A stretch of 64,000 bases of DNA from Aulostomus chinensis (Eukaryota; Chordata; Actinopteri; Syngnathiformes; Aulostomidae), in the NCBI GenBank assembly GCA_037954235.1, contig JBBMOA010000015.1:1871001-1935000 (forward strand), written 5' to 3'. Positions 1 through 12,685 of this stretch are shown piece by piece. The position numbers were made by a program, and so were the translations under genes. Under the pieces are notes generated by a model, which saw only the letters and a list, made by a program, of their open reading frames with translations, searched no databases and was not told the DNA's origin. Position 1 is the stretch's first letter, and each line of letters begins with the position of its first letter.

Positions 1-2211
1 TAGGCTTCTTGGTAGCATTTCCTGGAGCAGCTGCTCTTTAGTAAACATGTCCTGCGCTAAAATGTCACTGCACTACAAGTTGTGAATGCAGGGGAGGTTG
101 AATTCATGTGTTTTGCTCAGAAATCAGTCACATACGTAAACGGCTTGAAACCCCAAAGTGGTGTGAATGCATCTCATGACGATGGCTCTGTGCAAACATC
201 TCACGTCACCTGTTGCTCGGTGAATCTGGTCTGTCGCAACAGTTTGGCTCAGGCAATTTGGGTTCTCTGCTGGGCAGCCTCGGCACGCCAAGACTCACAA
301 AGAAGCTGCATAGAGTTCAGTCATCATCTTTCCAGGCCAGAAACATCAGGCAAAATAAACCACGCCTTTGTAAACGTGTAGAAAAAGGCAGGTGTTGATG
401 CATCCAAATCTCCCCGGCTAACTCTGGAGTCACACCAACAAACAGCTCCTGAATTTTGCAGTTTTGATAACATGAGTTCACCCATTCATTCATGTCATGG
501 ACTTGGCCTTCATAACCAGCTTCTGTTGTGGATGTGTGGTTTTGCATGGGCCGCCCCCTCCCGCCATGACCAGTGGTGTCGCCCCCGCCGTCCTCATGTG
601 CACACATCCTTATCACTGAAGAGCAAAACCTCCTGACGCTGTCCGTTTCCTAACACGCACACACAACCGTAGCTGCAACAGCAGACGCGCCCCGAAGGAA
701 ACCCGGATCACAGTTAAAAGCCGTTTCTCACCAGTGAGATGCAAAAACACAGCGTGGCGATCGCCGTTCACCATCAGTTCTTTGTGTTGTTGCGTTGCGT
801 CTGACCCTACAGTAAATACATGTGTGTAATCCCCCAAACGGGCAGGAAGGTTTTACTGTCACTCAGATTTTCAGTCAGGCCACTTCACCAACGTGAACGT
901 TTTGATCGCATCAAAGGACAAAGCCAGAGAAGTGAAAGAATTCTGCTGACAGCTCACGCCAAGACCATATGATGTCATCAAATCCAAAGTGTCATCAGTT
1001 GTTCTTCGGTGAGATCAGGGTCTATCATACCCAGCTAGCAGATTTAATCGGAGTCCCTCCTCAGTTATGGATTTATTCTGACAAGCCAATGCGGGTGATC
1101 ACATGACCTCAGGACCGACAGAGCCGATCATGTTGAAAGTTTAGTTCCCTCCGATTTGATCCGACTCGTGTTTTATGCAACGCCTGGTAAAACAAAGTGG
1201 CGTTTCAGAGGACGTGTCACAAGAAGAAGTGAGTGAAGTCAGAGGTGTGGTGAGCTGCAGTCGTACGAAGAGGGCTGTCACTGTGCTTTTGTTCCTGTTG
1301 CCTGTAAAGTTGGATTTTACAGTAAAAACAAAAGAAAAATCATGCTTGGTTTGAAACGGCTTTTACTGGGCATCAAAGTGGAAGTGTTTCTGATCTGTCA
1401 ATCTGCAAATTCACTAAAGGACAAGGATTCAAGAGCGTAGTGGGTATGCTGTCACTGAGAGGCTGCGGCAGCGTCACCGCTCCGCTCAGCGAGCGGGCGG
1501 GCGGGTATTGAATTGTCAGTATTCCAGCGTTGGCTCTCGCCGCTAAAGACACACACCGTCAGACCCCAGAATGTCCATAATTTCTCCATTAACGACCTGA
1601 TGTTGTAAATAATGAGGCTTTTAAATCAGGTTTAGTGGCACTTGACGAGCGTACACTTGCTTACACCACTGGCCATTACAGACGATAAGAGCCCGACCCC
1701 GTGGATGTGGTCCTGCATCCAGGTTGTCATCTCTCGTATCCGAAGCTGTGCTACCGATGACTGAGTAACCCGTCTTTGTTTGTACTGAACCTACAGCAGA
1801 CCTGGACTGCCGTGTGTTTGAAACCACTTCCGTTATGTCCCTCATGTCCTTCATCCCATGCCTGCCATCACCTACGTCTCATCTGCTGTGCTACTAACAT
1901 GCTTCTTTTTTGCGTTAACCCCTTCCGTTTTTACTCCTTGATTTCTAATAACCTATCAGACTTGTTTTTTCTGTAATTCTGACCTATTTTTCCATCTCTT
2001 TTCCCTCTTTCTCTCCTGCTTCCTGTCTCTCCGTGTCCGTCTCATGTGTGAACTTCTTGGACACCTATGGACCATGACATTGTCATACACACAAATTTCT
2101 TTCTCTGTTTGTGCCTTTTTTAATTTGTTTGTTTGTCACATGTTGTGATTATCACTCTGATGTGGGTATTGGAATATATATTTGTCATCTGTGGTTGGTC
2201 AATAACCTCAG
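1..2211 (+). other. ncam1: ncam1 intron upstream of the GPI-anchor exon (partial)
   Basis: I see no coding exon here. I looked for the end of the second fibronectin III domain, which should precede the GPI exon and end in phase 1, and did not find it, so that exon lies left of the window. The last 410 bases are unusual. Between 1800 and 2209 the only AG dinucleotide is at 1958-1959, and a perfect TACTAAC lies at 1892-1898. This is the kind of AG exclusion zone that accompanies distant branch points. The short ORFs in this stretch have no recognisable similarity. Confidence 0.7.
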
Positions 2212-2291
2212 CTACGCTCGGTTGCTGGTGCGTGACGTACAGTCTGGCAGCTCTTCTGCTCTCCGTGCTGACGGTGCTCTGGCTCTCATAA
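2212..2291 (+). CDS. ncam1: ncam1 GPI-anchor terminal exon (NCAM-120 isoform)
   Basis: This alternative terminal exon ends the GPI-linked NCAM-120 isoform. After the acceptor AG at 2210-2211 the first two bases (CT) complete a codon begun upstream. With the G expected from the previous exon this gives Ala, followed by Thr-Leu-Gly and a hydrophobic tail (AALLLSVLTVLWLS), then TAA at 2289-2291. From memory, the human NCAM-120 exon also begins Ala-Thr-Leu-Gly, has a Tyr at about the same spacing and ends in a short leucine-rich tail of the same length. A hydrophobic C-terminus with no cytoplasmic residues is the signal removed when GPI is attached; the omega site cannot be assigned. The entry phase (1) matches the TM exon at 12686, as needed for mutually exclusive use. 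The exon has no ATG because it is internal to the mRNA. Identification rests on the tail motif, phase and gene order. Confidence 0.85.
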
Positions 2292-2393
2292 ACTGGTTTC
2301 ACTCGAGGAGAAAGGATAGTCTGAGCCTCTAAAATCCTCTGGCCCGACTCCTTTGATTTCTATGCCTTTTACCCTTGTGCAGCCACACACAAG

Positions 2394-2399
2394 AATAAA
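2394..2399 (+). promoter_or_regulatory. Candidate proximal poly(A) signal for NCAM-120
   Basis: An AATAAA hexamer lies 103 bases after the GPI-exon stop codon. The downstream sequence is only mildly GT-rich, so this may be a weak site. Confidence 0.35.
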
Positions 2400-2650
2400 A
2401 ATAAGAGTTTGGTTTCATGATGTTACAGGTGCTCAGTACTCGCATCATTCGGGGATTTAGATTCTGTCGATATTTCTGTTTTCCTCTGTTTTCATGTGAA
2501 TAGATTTAGGGAGGGAACTCTGTAGAAGGTAATGTCACTGCTACGAGTTGGGTGCTCTATGATGTGAACAAAGTATTGCAGCTTTGTTTTAGTTAGTAAC
2601 ACATTCATAATGCCTTAATGTGATCTTAACTGAACACAACAACTTTTTGG

Positions 2651-2780
2651 GAAAGTCTCTTATTGTCCATCGTCCTCAGAGCCAGACACGAAGTTTGAAA
2701 CCCTTCTCCAGGGACCTGAGACCCACGCTGGTTAGCTTAGCCTAATGAATGGAAGTGGTTGAGAAGTGGTAGCATAGCAG
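2651..2780 (+). mobile_element. Short inverted-repeat element, copy 1 (degenerate)
   Basis: It has the left end of the family (ATTGTCCATCGTC followed by CAGAGCCAGAC) and the core (GGTTAGCTTAGC, then AATGAATGG...AGTGG and a GTAGCA end). The right inverted repeat is missing. Related copies lie near 6785, 14032, 19647 and, reversed, 34551. Confidence 0.55.
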
Positions 2781-3816
2781 ATCATGGAGGAGTGTGCGCC
2801 CACCGCCTGGCTTCAGCAGCGACTGTATGACTCAGTGCACGAGTACATGCCACCCGACTGAGTCCAAAAATAATCAGACCTGTTTGATATGTTCTGTCTC
2901 ACCTTGGGAGGAGTCTCTCCCTGACTCGGGACAGACCAGGACGGACTCAGCTCCGTCGTGGATTGGGTATAAATCCTGGACGACAACTACGGAAAAAGTC
3001 GTCCTAATTTCCTGCGGAACGCCGCACTCGTGGAGGAGAGAAGGACGTCCTGTCCGTGCGACTCTGGCGAGGCTGGACAGTAAATTCTTCCCAAAAAGTT
3101 GGTGTGTTCCCTTAAGAGGAGTTATAAATGGAGAAATTACCTTACAGTTTGATGTGTGTCTACAATATTCTGGCGATTGTAAAGAGGCTTTTATTTTGGA
3201 ATTTTTTGCCCTAGACACATCATTCCACTGTTCTGTCATAGACGACACTAAAGCATGAACACTGCATGAAAGCTGACACGAGGCATGATCCAGTATTCAT
3301 GAATGCTATGCAGCTGCTTTGAAGCTCCCCGGTCGAGCATTATGAATGTGTTAACCAGACGATGAGTACAAATGTTGTGCCTAATTTCTGTTCTTTCTTT
3401 TCTTTTTTGTTGTTTTTTTTTTGTCCCTTGATACGAGTCTTGTTGTACAGAGTGAGAGAGCAGACAGAAATTTAAAGATTGCTTCTGGTAATCATTTTCC
3501 CAGGCACTTTCTAATGTCTCATCAGTTTCAATTACATTGTTATGTAACCACCTTGTCAGGAGGTCGTGCAGAAACACTAATCATGTTTTGTGACAACGTG
3601 TACATAATCTTTTCAGATTGAAATACAAGACTCAGCTGTGTTTTTGACTCGACTCATGTTGTCTTTTTACATGAAAGCAGAGAAATGTCTAAAAACGTAA
3701 CTGCAACAGCTGTTAAACACAAAAAAAATCTCATTTTCAATATTGTAAAATGATTTTATTGAGACATTTTTGAAAGTACATATCCGTGTATTTCCATGTA
3801 ACCATTGTAGGGTTGA

Positions 3817-3822
3817 AATAAA
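3817..3822 (+). promoter_or_regulatory. Candidate distal poly(A) signal for NCAM-120
   Basis: An AATAAA hexamer is followed at once by a TTGTGTTT-type and T-rich element running to about 3840. That is the classic hexamer plus downstream-element layout. Confidence 0.45.
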
Positions 3823-5989
3823 TTGTGTTTCTTTTTCTTTCATGAACATAATGGCTTTCTGCAGCTATAACTACACGTACTGTCTTGTACTGTTCATCTC
3901 ATGGAGTGTGAAGCTGATTTTACGCACAGTTTTTTCTCTGGAGCTTTAACAAAATGTCTGTCTTGCATGACTGTTAAGATACTGGAAGTCTGCTGAGTGC
4001 AAAAGATAAAACAGGCATTTTGAAATGGTAAAAACCTTATACAGAGACTGTGGAACTATATATGACACGTTTTTGTGAAACTAATCTGGTAATTAAATTT
4101 TCTTTCAAATTTCCTTTTTTTTTTTGCATTCACTACAGGGTTTAGTTTACTATCTTTACCAAAGATGTATTCGATGATACAAACACACGCTCACTCTTGA
4201 AGGATTTGAAAGGTTCCCAAGTCACTTTTCCCACAGTGACTGATTGGGGACCAGCATCGTTAGAATCCTCCCGCAGCAGCTCAGTCGAGTACCAGCAGGT
4301 TCCAGGAACGAGTCCTAAGATCCGGGAACCTTTACAATTATAGATCATCAGGTTCCCTCGTCTCCATGTCGGTGGGTTTTCTTGCTCAAATGTCTGAAGT
4401 CAGTAAACGTGAGCTCAAAGGTATTTGAATATTTTGTTGTGCCGCATCTCTCTGTCAACACCAGTTGATGTCCAGCGGTCGCCAGCGCAGCGGCGAGGCT
4501 CTCCTCCTCGGTGGTGGATGAACCGCTGGTCCCGGCACCTTCGCCTCCCGCCTGAGCTCTGGCTGCTGGTCGAGGAGGGCGGCAAAGCCAGACTTTGGTT
4601 CTTCCACAGCAGGGGGTCACTGTGGGCTGGAGAGATGGTACAAGTCCACTGGGAACCATGACAGGAAGCTGCAGATACGCTAACACATGAGTAGAAACGC
4701 TGCGTCTGCTCAGCCCTCAGCTGGTCGCTGAAACACAGAACATCGAGATGATTTCCTTTATCTTCAAAGATTGTAGGTGGCAGGCAAGTTATTTTACATA
4801 GAAGTCAAACCTCAAGCCTTTTTTTTTGTTTTATTTCATCTTTCTATCTGCTACAGAAGCAGAAAAACAAAGCTTTCAGTGGATGTCGACAATTCTACTA
4901 AGTTTTCCTGAGAAGTTGATCAAGTTTCAGGAGGTTATTCAGAGAAACACCAGAGGTGCCTCCGGGTGTTTTTAGGTCTAAGTGGGAGAAGACTGAGCAA
5001 AGAGCAATCTGGAACTGTCAAAGGTTTTTCCATCTCACCCCTGAAGGGGCTCACTCAGGTGGATGAGGCCCAAGAGGCTCTCATCCCCTGAAGGAACCTT
5101 CCTGCCAAATCTGCCCGAAGGTAGAAGAACAATTCTATGTGGTTATGCGCCGTTTACTCACTTCTCTTTTGGTTCCAAACCTTAAATCACTCTTGTGTTC
5201 TGTGTTATTTGTGGCCGGTGCTGCTGGTGAGCCTCCACCAGAGGGTCGACGAGAGTTGAGGTGTCTCTGTCGTCTGATGGTTGCTGTTGCTGATGGCGCT
5301 GGTTTCATTTCTGCTCACCAGGAGCTCCAGCGAAGTCCTGGACTCGCCTGCGCCGCTTGTAAAAGAATATTTCTCAGTAGCCATAACGACACACGGCAAA
5401 CATACAGTAAGAGCAGGTTCTCCTACTGAGCATGTGCACCAGAGACTTCCTGTTAGCCCCCTGCTAACAAATGTGGATGAATAGATGCAGCTGATGGGTT
5501 AGTCCTGTGGTGCTCCCCAGCTTGAAGGGGGCGGAGCTATGACAGGGACAACTCGATGGGAGGAATTAACAATGAACAATTAGGGAGAAAAAAACAAACC
5601 CTGTTAGTGAAATGAGTCTGTAGTGGCTTGGTGCCACGCACAGAACCACCATTTTACAGCCGAAACTGTAACCGCACGATGTTCCGTACTAGGGCTTTAA
5701 AGAATTTCTTCTATCTGATGGAGTTTTAATTCTTATGTTGTCTTTTATTTTATTTTGTCACTATTATTATTATATTTTATAATATAATGACAGAATAGCA
5801 GCCTGGGTAATTCATCATGAACAGAAAATACTGTCTGTGTCCCATTGGACGCCACTGTCGTCTGGCATTCTGTCTTCCTTCATCCTCCATAAAAATGAGG
5901 TTATGGCTCTTGCTTTTCAGGCCATGTTCTCATCAGGCAGTCAGTTCTCTTCCCTGGTTGTTGTCATTGAATACTTGAAAACATACACA

Positions 5990-5991
<2 letters not shown>

Positions 5992-6044
<53 letters not shown>
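5992..6044. repeat. (CA)n microsatellite
   Basis: An uninterrupted CA dinucleotide tract of about 53 bases inside the ncam1 intron. Confidence 0.97.
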
Positions 6045-6046
<2 letters not shown>

Positions 6047-6784
6047 TCCTGCATGAGGTGTTCTGACGGATCTTAATCAGCCGGCGAGAAGAAGTCAGGT
6101 TTTCTGCATCTCCCTGCTTCCTTGTACCCAGAAAGAAAACAGGATTTCAGCAGGGTTATGTTGGTGGAACAGCACCTCATTGTGGTAGCAAGGAGGAATG
6201 AAGCCTGTCAGTCTGGAACGTGAATTATAACAGACAGAAAGTTACTATGCTTGTTAAACTCTTATCCCGCCCCCACCGCCCCGTCGTGATCAGAGTGTGT
6301 TCAGCTCCACCAGACTCGTACGATAAATATTTCTGCCACTGAAACCTTTCTTGTCACCATCTTTCCGCGTGTCTGATTGAGATGTTCTTCTCTGAACAGG
6401 CTCCACGCTGACCGGCTCCCTGAGTCTGTCCTCTGCATGTGGACCTCTCAACTCCTGTCCAGCACAAATGTAAACTGCGGCACTTCGAGTCGCCAATTTA
6501 ATAACTGACTGTAGTGAAGCAGCTTTGCTCAAGCAACACCCGGACCGACTTGATGACCACAGTGACATAAAAGTGAATAAAGTAAAAACTACACAGAGTA
6601 GCACACAAAAATACTCAAATGTGCCAGAAGTAATAAAGAAAAGCAAAGTTTTCATAAATAACCTTTTTTATTGTGAAGTAACAGAGACAAACGAGCAAAC
6701 ATAACTTCAGGCTCAGGCCCTCATTAAAGGTGGAGGGTGGAGCTCGGCCAGCAGAACGAACGCTAGGTTGACTGTTGAAAAGAT

Positions 6785-6895
6785 GGTCTCCATCATCGCC
6801 AGAGGCAGAGAAGAGAGATGCCCCTCTCTGGGGAGCGGAGGGTGATGCTAATTAGCTTAGCACAATGAGTGGTAGTGGATGGGAAGTGTTAGCCT
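6785..6895 (+). mobile_element. Short inverted-repeat element, copy 2
   Basis: It carries the family core (TTAGCTTAGCACAATGAGTG, then GTAGTGGATGGGAAGTGTTAGC) at 6853-6894. The left end is poorly preserved, and no right inverted repeat is visible. Confidence 0.5.
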
Positions 6896-9529
6896 GTCTA
6901 TCAAAAGTCAACAAATTATTGTATCCACTCTCTCTGCATTAACATAAGATGATCATGAGGAGGAGGAGGATTCCTGCCGACAAAAGTGTGCTGTTCCTTT
7001 GCGTATGTCCTCCTGTATTCATACGCCAACCTAGCTTGTAGCTCGTGGCGACCGCGCTGCGTCACAGCTGATGGGAGGCGGTGGAGGTGATTGGCTGAGA
7101 AAAGAAGACTTTGGCGGCAGCCAGATGGTCTCATAAGAATGCTGAAGTCACCAAGTGGCTAGTTGAAGGTCATCAAAGATTCAAGGTGTTTCTACAGGTA
7201 TTGCAGAGCACCAGTCCACCAGTAGAGGCGGGGCTTCCACCTGGTGTCTCACGTGTGGACAGGTGAGGTCCCTCTCTGGTGTGTTTTCTCGTCTGGTGTG
7301 AGTTTCACCTCCAAGTGTGTGTTCGGTCTGTCCTCTCCAGGCCTCCGTGGTGAGAGGTTGTCTTTTCTCCTGACTCTCCCTCCTGGTTGATGTTGTGGTC
7401 AGCTGATCTGCTGCATTCCTTTCTTGTGCTGTAGCTTCAAAAGTAGAACCTCTGTGTATCGCTTGCACAGTGTGGAGTCAGGACGCTGCACTGAGGTGCT
7501 GTGGTGGCGGTGACCGAGGTGACGACTCCTCCTGCTGGAGGCGATGATGTAATTGCAGCAGAGAGGTGGTGGTGGTGCAGTCGTCCTCCTGTTCACTGAC
7601 TGCTGTCAACTCTGACTCCAGCTGGACGCCGGGTTCACCTCCCTGGTTCAGCTCGGACTCCTGAGCCGGTCCTCAGCTGTAGACGGTGGCGTGCGGAGGC
7701 GTTTGGTGCTTCAAGGGTTCTCTGTGGAGGAACACGTGTGCTCTCTCTGGTCCTGGTGTGTCTGAGTCGTCCAATTTGTGGGTGTTAGTCCCTCTGCTGC
7801 TCACCTGTGAAAAACCTTAATAATCCATGTGAATCATGTTTGAGTCCCTCAGTGATGCGTTCCTGCCACCTTGACCTTTGACCTCCTGCAGTTCCTGTAG
7901 ACACCTTTGGTGAATTAGATGTGATTCCCTCGAGGTGTTCTGTTCAATGCTGTGAACGTTAACACTGAGATTAATTAATGGGTTCATTTTACTTTAACAC
8001 AAATGAAGAATTTGCCAGGTTTGACCGACATTTACCTGTAAGCCTGAGGCGCCACGCCGGAGCTTCCCTCTCGTGCTCCGTGATGAGGCTCGCGGAGGTG
8101 AAATAGTCCGGCACAGCAGAGCTGACAGTTCAGCAGCGTCGCATCTGGTGGACAGAGGAGTCACAGGTTCAGGGTGTAGCCACGCCCCCTGGAATTCACC
8201 CGTAAGCGTGACAAATCAGCACTCGTGGATTTTTAATCTTGAATTACAGGGACAGTCGTGAGTTGGAGGTGTGACGGTCCATCAATCACGTTGGTGTGAT
8301 ACCAACAGAAGCGCTTCAAGACCGGCGCACATGAGATGAACTAAAAATGCTTTTAAGGTCAAAGGTCACTGCGGCGGACATTTTGGAGTGAGATTTCTAG
8401 TTTTAATCATTTCACAGCTGTGGTTAATAGTTAACAGTGCTGCAGCAACAGCTGTAGCTGTCGACCACACGACTCTGACTCGTGTTTGTGCTGCTGACCT
8501 TTGTCACCGTTGAGCTGTCACAGACGTCTGGTAGACGCCGGGGGAGGCGGTCAAGTGGTCCGCTGGTCGAGGCCTCGGCGTCAGGTTAAAGAGGCGGTAA
8601 CATCATCTGTGGCTGATGGAGCTGTTTCATATTCCTCCGGTGCAGTTTTCTGTTAAATGTCTACGTCACAGACGCCGCCGCCGCCTTCATATCTCACACG
8701 CCTCCGTCCAGAAGCAACCGACTGATTTAACTTTCACACGCATGAGCAGTTAAAACTGGGGTGAGTCTGCATAAGTGACTGAGCTTCCGTACAAGCTGAC
8801 GTAAATGTTTGCTTTGGACCGATGGCGTTGGACGCGGCTTCGCCAGTCAGTCACGTGTAAATATTGGTGTTTGCCGTCTGCAGGAGCTCACCGGGGTCCA
8901 GAGACGTTTGTGTGGGTTCAGACTCGCTGTGAGTTTGCAGAATCACTTGTGGGAGATTCTGGGAGGTTGACGAGGAAAGAGCTCGGCACCACACCTCTGG
9001 CACTTATTGATTTCTCTGGAAAGTGCAGTTTTCCCTGAAACAAAGTCTCGTCAACTGTCTTTCGGGGTTAGAAGCTCAGCACTGTACCTGACAAGCCTGC
9101 AAAGAGAAACGTTTGTCCGTCCTGACACGTAGATTTATGATTCCTCGCTCAGAGAGAACAGTGTGTGAACCCCCCTCGGCTCTGAGTACACGCCACATGA
9201 TTTATTGTGCCTGTTAAAATGCAAATGAAGCAATGAGCAGAAGGAAAACACGTGTTGTCTGCATCACGGTAGCCACCTATAAGCAAACACAGCTACTTGT
9301 TAGTTCGATCACAGCCATCAGAGGAAATTAAGGATTGCAAACTACAGAGCAGCACAGGAGAGGAAGCTGTTGAATTTAAATTAGACGACCGAGGTTGACC
9401 ACACACGCGGCGCTCTCACGTGAAAAATGAATTTGTCATACAAGTGCAGCAAACAAACACGAGACGTCGGAGAGGCATAATTCAAGTAGAAATGTTATCT
9501 GTGGCGGCAAAGCTGCGTGCATCTGAGGA

Positions 9530-9666
9530 TTCCTGCTCCTCTTCCTCCTGCTGCTCGTCCTCCTCTTCCTCCTCCTCCTTCCTCCTGCTCCTCCTCCTGC
9601 TCCTCCTCCTGCTCCCCCTCCTGCTCCTCCTCCTTCTCCTCCTCCTGCTCCTCCTCCTCCTCCTCT
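9530..9666. repeat. CTC/CTG low-complexity pyrimidine tract
   Basis: About 135 bases of CTCCTC and CTGCTC units. The poly-Ser/Leu and poly-Glu frames on the two strands are by-products of the repeat, not genes. A homopurine/homopyrimidine tract of this kind can form triplex DNA. Confidence 0.95.
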
Positions 9667-10972
9667 GTGTCCCAGAGGAGATGAAGTTCCTGCCTTTGTG
9701 TCATTTATTTCAGGTTAATGGGGCGTTCAGGGGACACTTGTAGCGTCTGTGAATGTACTTCTCTGTGCTGTATAAGTCATGTAAAGTGGACCAACTAGAA
9801 ATTGTCCGTGTTGACTAAGATATTCATTCCAGCTCACGTAGGCAGGATCAGCGGCGTTCTGAGGGTTCTGGTAGGATCAGAGGTGTTGGCTCGTCCCCGC
9901 TGCTCCCGTCGGGTAGAAACCTCCATGACAGCTATGAATATGTCATCAAAGGTATTTTAATGTTTTACTGGACAAAAGGCAGCATTTGATCCGTCAGATA
10001 CAGAAGTGTTACGGCCCCCCCCCCCCCTTGGCTGGCTTTGTGTGTGTGCTGCACAAGCTCAGTAGGCTTGGTCGGCCCGGTGATCCCAGTCCAGTGAGAT
10101 GGTGGAGGGAAGAGCTGTTCTGCTGGCCGTGACCGGAGACACTCAGCACTTCATTTTCATGAAGCATTTTTTGATGATATTTCACAAATGGTTATAAATC
10201 TGCTGGCAAATATCCAGCAGCTGCATGTCCACAACTCCTCACGAGGCGTTCCTGCAACACGCGTGAGAGGTTCTGGGTCCTCAGCGGCCGGTGTCGTGGG
10301 TTCAAGCTCAGTGTTTGCTGAGCCAACACAGTTTAAGACCCCTCGGCTCAGGAAAAACCAGGATTCAGGTTAAAATACGACAAAACATCTCACTAAAACA
10401 ACGGCAGGACAGAAACGCGGCTGTGGAGGCCTCGCCGTCTGGCTCCTTACTACGTGGATTATATACTGATTACCTCCCCCGCACCACTCTGAGGAGCAGC
10501 CTGCTCTGTTTCATTAGCAGGAGCGTGTTGAGGCTCGGCAGTAATGGATGAATGGAAACCATAACACAGCAGAACTTCCTCCTTCCTCTCTCCTCCGTTT
10601 CAGGGGTGTTTGCTCTTCTTGGCTCTGGGGGCTCCGGCCCACAGGGGCCCTGTCATGTTTTTGTAAATTATGAAAAACCAAAGCACCAGAGTGACAGTGT
10701 AACAACCCGGCGTCTCTGCGGAGGAGGAGCGATGAGGATGAAATCCTCCCGGTGTGATCCATCAGCAGAGGAGCACAGCAGCTTTACAGGAAGAGACAGT
10801 AAATTCTGATGTTTATGTTGGACGATTTATATCAGACGATTCTGTCGTGGCTGCAGGACGATCATCCGTCTCCATGTGGCCGGTTAGCGCTGCTAACACT
10901 ATTAGCACTATAGATTTATCCAAGGGTTCCAGAGTGTTTTTACCTGAGGCCTCAGGCTCTGATGGTGCTTAT

Positions 10973-10997
10973 ACACACACACACACTCACTCTCACT

Positions 10998-11045
<48 letters not shown>

Positions 11046-11048
11046 CAC
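10973..11048. repeat. (CA)n microsatellite with CT interruptions
   Basis: CA repeats interrupted by ACTCACTCTCACTCTC near 10985-11000, about 76 bases in total. Confidence 0.95.
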
Positions 11049-12685
11049 CTGGCACCAAACTGCTGCTTATTACCATTTGTGGAGAGATGTGGTTGAAATA
11101 TATTTATATAAACTTACCCTTGGTCTGCTGAGTACTTCCAGTCTCCTTCGACAGTGAGATGACAAACACAAGAGAGTGATAAGCAGTATTTTTACCGCAG
11201 CAGGCAGAGCTTCACAACTCAGCGTTAAACAGGCTTGAGTTACTTGCGTTATTTAATGTGTAAAATTGTAGAAGATTTAATGTTTGTACTGTCAACCAGC
11301 CTGGTTGAATGAAAGCTCCAATGATGAGATCATAAAAACGACCCGCGGAGGTTACAGACACGGGTCACCGACCAGTGTTTGGGTCTCCTGCTCTTCTCCT
11401 GGGATGCGAGTTGTATCCAGAACTGTAAAGTTTAGCTCTGTCTGGGGGAACGTCACCGAATGCCAAGATGAGTGATGAGAGGGAAGAAAGCTGATGTTGA
11501 AATGCAAAGCCGTGACGCTCGAGCGCCAAATCCTGTTCATTCTCTCCTGGCTGTGAGCTTTGTGTGAATTCGTCTTTTTCAAGAATAAGCAGCATTTGCA
11601 CTTTGCCCTGGAAGTCTCGATGTGGTGGCTGCTGGTTTCCTGGTGATAAACAGCTGCTGAAATGAGCAGTAACCTTCACGTTACCTCAGAGGGTTTGAAA
11701 GCAGCCGGGAGGCGGGAAGCTCGCATCCCTCCTCCTGCGTGGTTTCTCGTGTTTGTAGGGTGCATTTACACTTCTGCAGTTCCACCAACAAAACACTAGT
11801 GGGCAGCGGCTTCTCCATGCAACTGACTTGAGTTTCTTCATGAACTTCGAGCAATGGCGGCTCAATCAGAGCGAAGACAATCACATACACGTTCAGCTAA
11901 CTAGCATAGCAGCTTCAGTCCCCAAGTCCAGTGACAACCGTTCCAGGTGAAGTTGAGTCAGTAAACTGGACGACAGCCGCCAGTCCCAGCAGATCCTGGT
12001 CAGTTGGAAGTATAAACAAATGTAGCAGTAGTTGAAGCTCTTCATCTGTAAAGAAAACACACTTCAGAACTCAGGATGCTTCCATGTGTTTCTCAGGATG
12101 TAGAACTCATAAAAGTGCTTCTGAACTGGCGACATTGGCTATCGGCCAAATTAGTTGTCAACATGACGGCAAATCGGATAAAGTCAAAAAATCCATTAAA
12201 TCCAAAACATCCACAGCCTGCGTCCCTGAGGAGAAGCTGTATCAGCAGATGAATCGGCCGGGTCTCCAGGGATTGCTGTCACTGTTCGTGGCAGGAAGTC
12301 GTCTTCTGAAAGCCTGAGTTTCCTCCCCAGGTGGATTGTGGGACACAATCTGAAAACAATGTGTTGTTGTGTCCTCAGGGACCTGCTGGTGATTCCAGCA
12401 TCCTGAGACGCCTCCATAAATACTGGATGTGTTTCAGGGAAATCTGATGTTCAATATTATTCATATCTCAAAACACGATAGGAGCCTGTTATGAAGGTGT
12501 CATGTGACAAATGAGAGGTAAGACATGGGAAGTTGTAGTCGTGAGCTTCAGCTCCTCACCATCTGTCTCCCTCTCTCTCTCCAACTTTCTATTCCATCCT
12601 CTTCATATTTAACCCTTTCCTCTTTCCCAACTCCTCCTCTTCACCCCTTTTTCCCACTGTCTCTGCTGGTGTGCCCCCCCCCCAG

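Larger units (their letters stand above)
2292..3840 (+). other. ncam1: Probable 3' UTR of the NCAM-120 (GPI) transcript
   Basis: This follows the GPI-exon stop codon. Two canonical AATAAA hexamers are present, at 2394-2399 and 3817-3822. The second is followed directly by a T- and GT-rich stretch, as expected of a cleavage site, so the UTR may end near 3840. The segment includes one copy of the short inverted-repeat element (2651-2780). Open frames at 2794-3258 (+) and 2874-3248 (-) overlap each other and resemble nothing I know. The extent of the UTR is inferred. Confidence 0.45.
3841..12685 (+). other. ncam1: ncam1 intron between the GPI exon and the TM exon
   Basis: This is about 8.8 kb with no recognisable exon. 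It holds CA microsatellites (5992-6044, 10973-11048), a CTC-rich low-complexity tract (9530-9666), a poly-C run near 10014-10027 and a second copy of the short inverted-repeat element near 6785-6895. The 130 bases before the TM exon are strongly pyrimidine-rich and AG-free. The many short ORFs are overlapping and non-homologous. Confidence 0.7.

Noticed and set aside
2794..3258. Open frame of 154 codons with an antisense frame of 124 codons
   Set aside because: Located in the probable 3' UTR of NCAM-120; neither product resembles anything and both cannot be real genes.
5992..6044. Z-DNA or coding significance of Thr-His repeats
   Set aside because: An ordinary CA microsatellite; the peptide is a by-product.
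9420..9743. Poly-Ser/Leu protein and its poly-Glu antisense partner
   Set aside because: Both are translations of a CTC/GAG low-complexity repeat.
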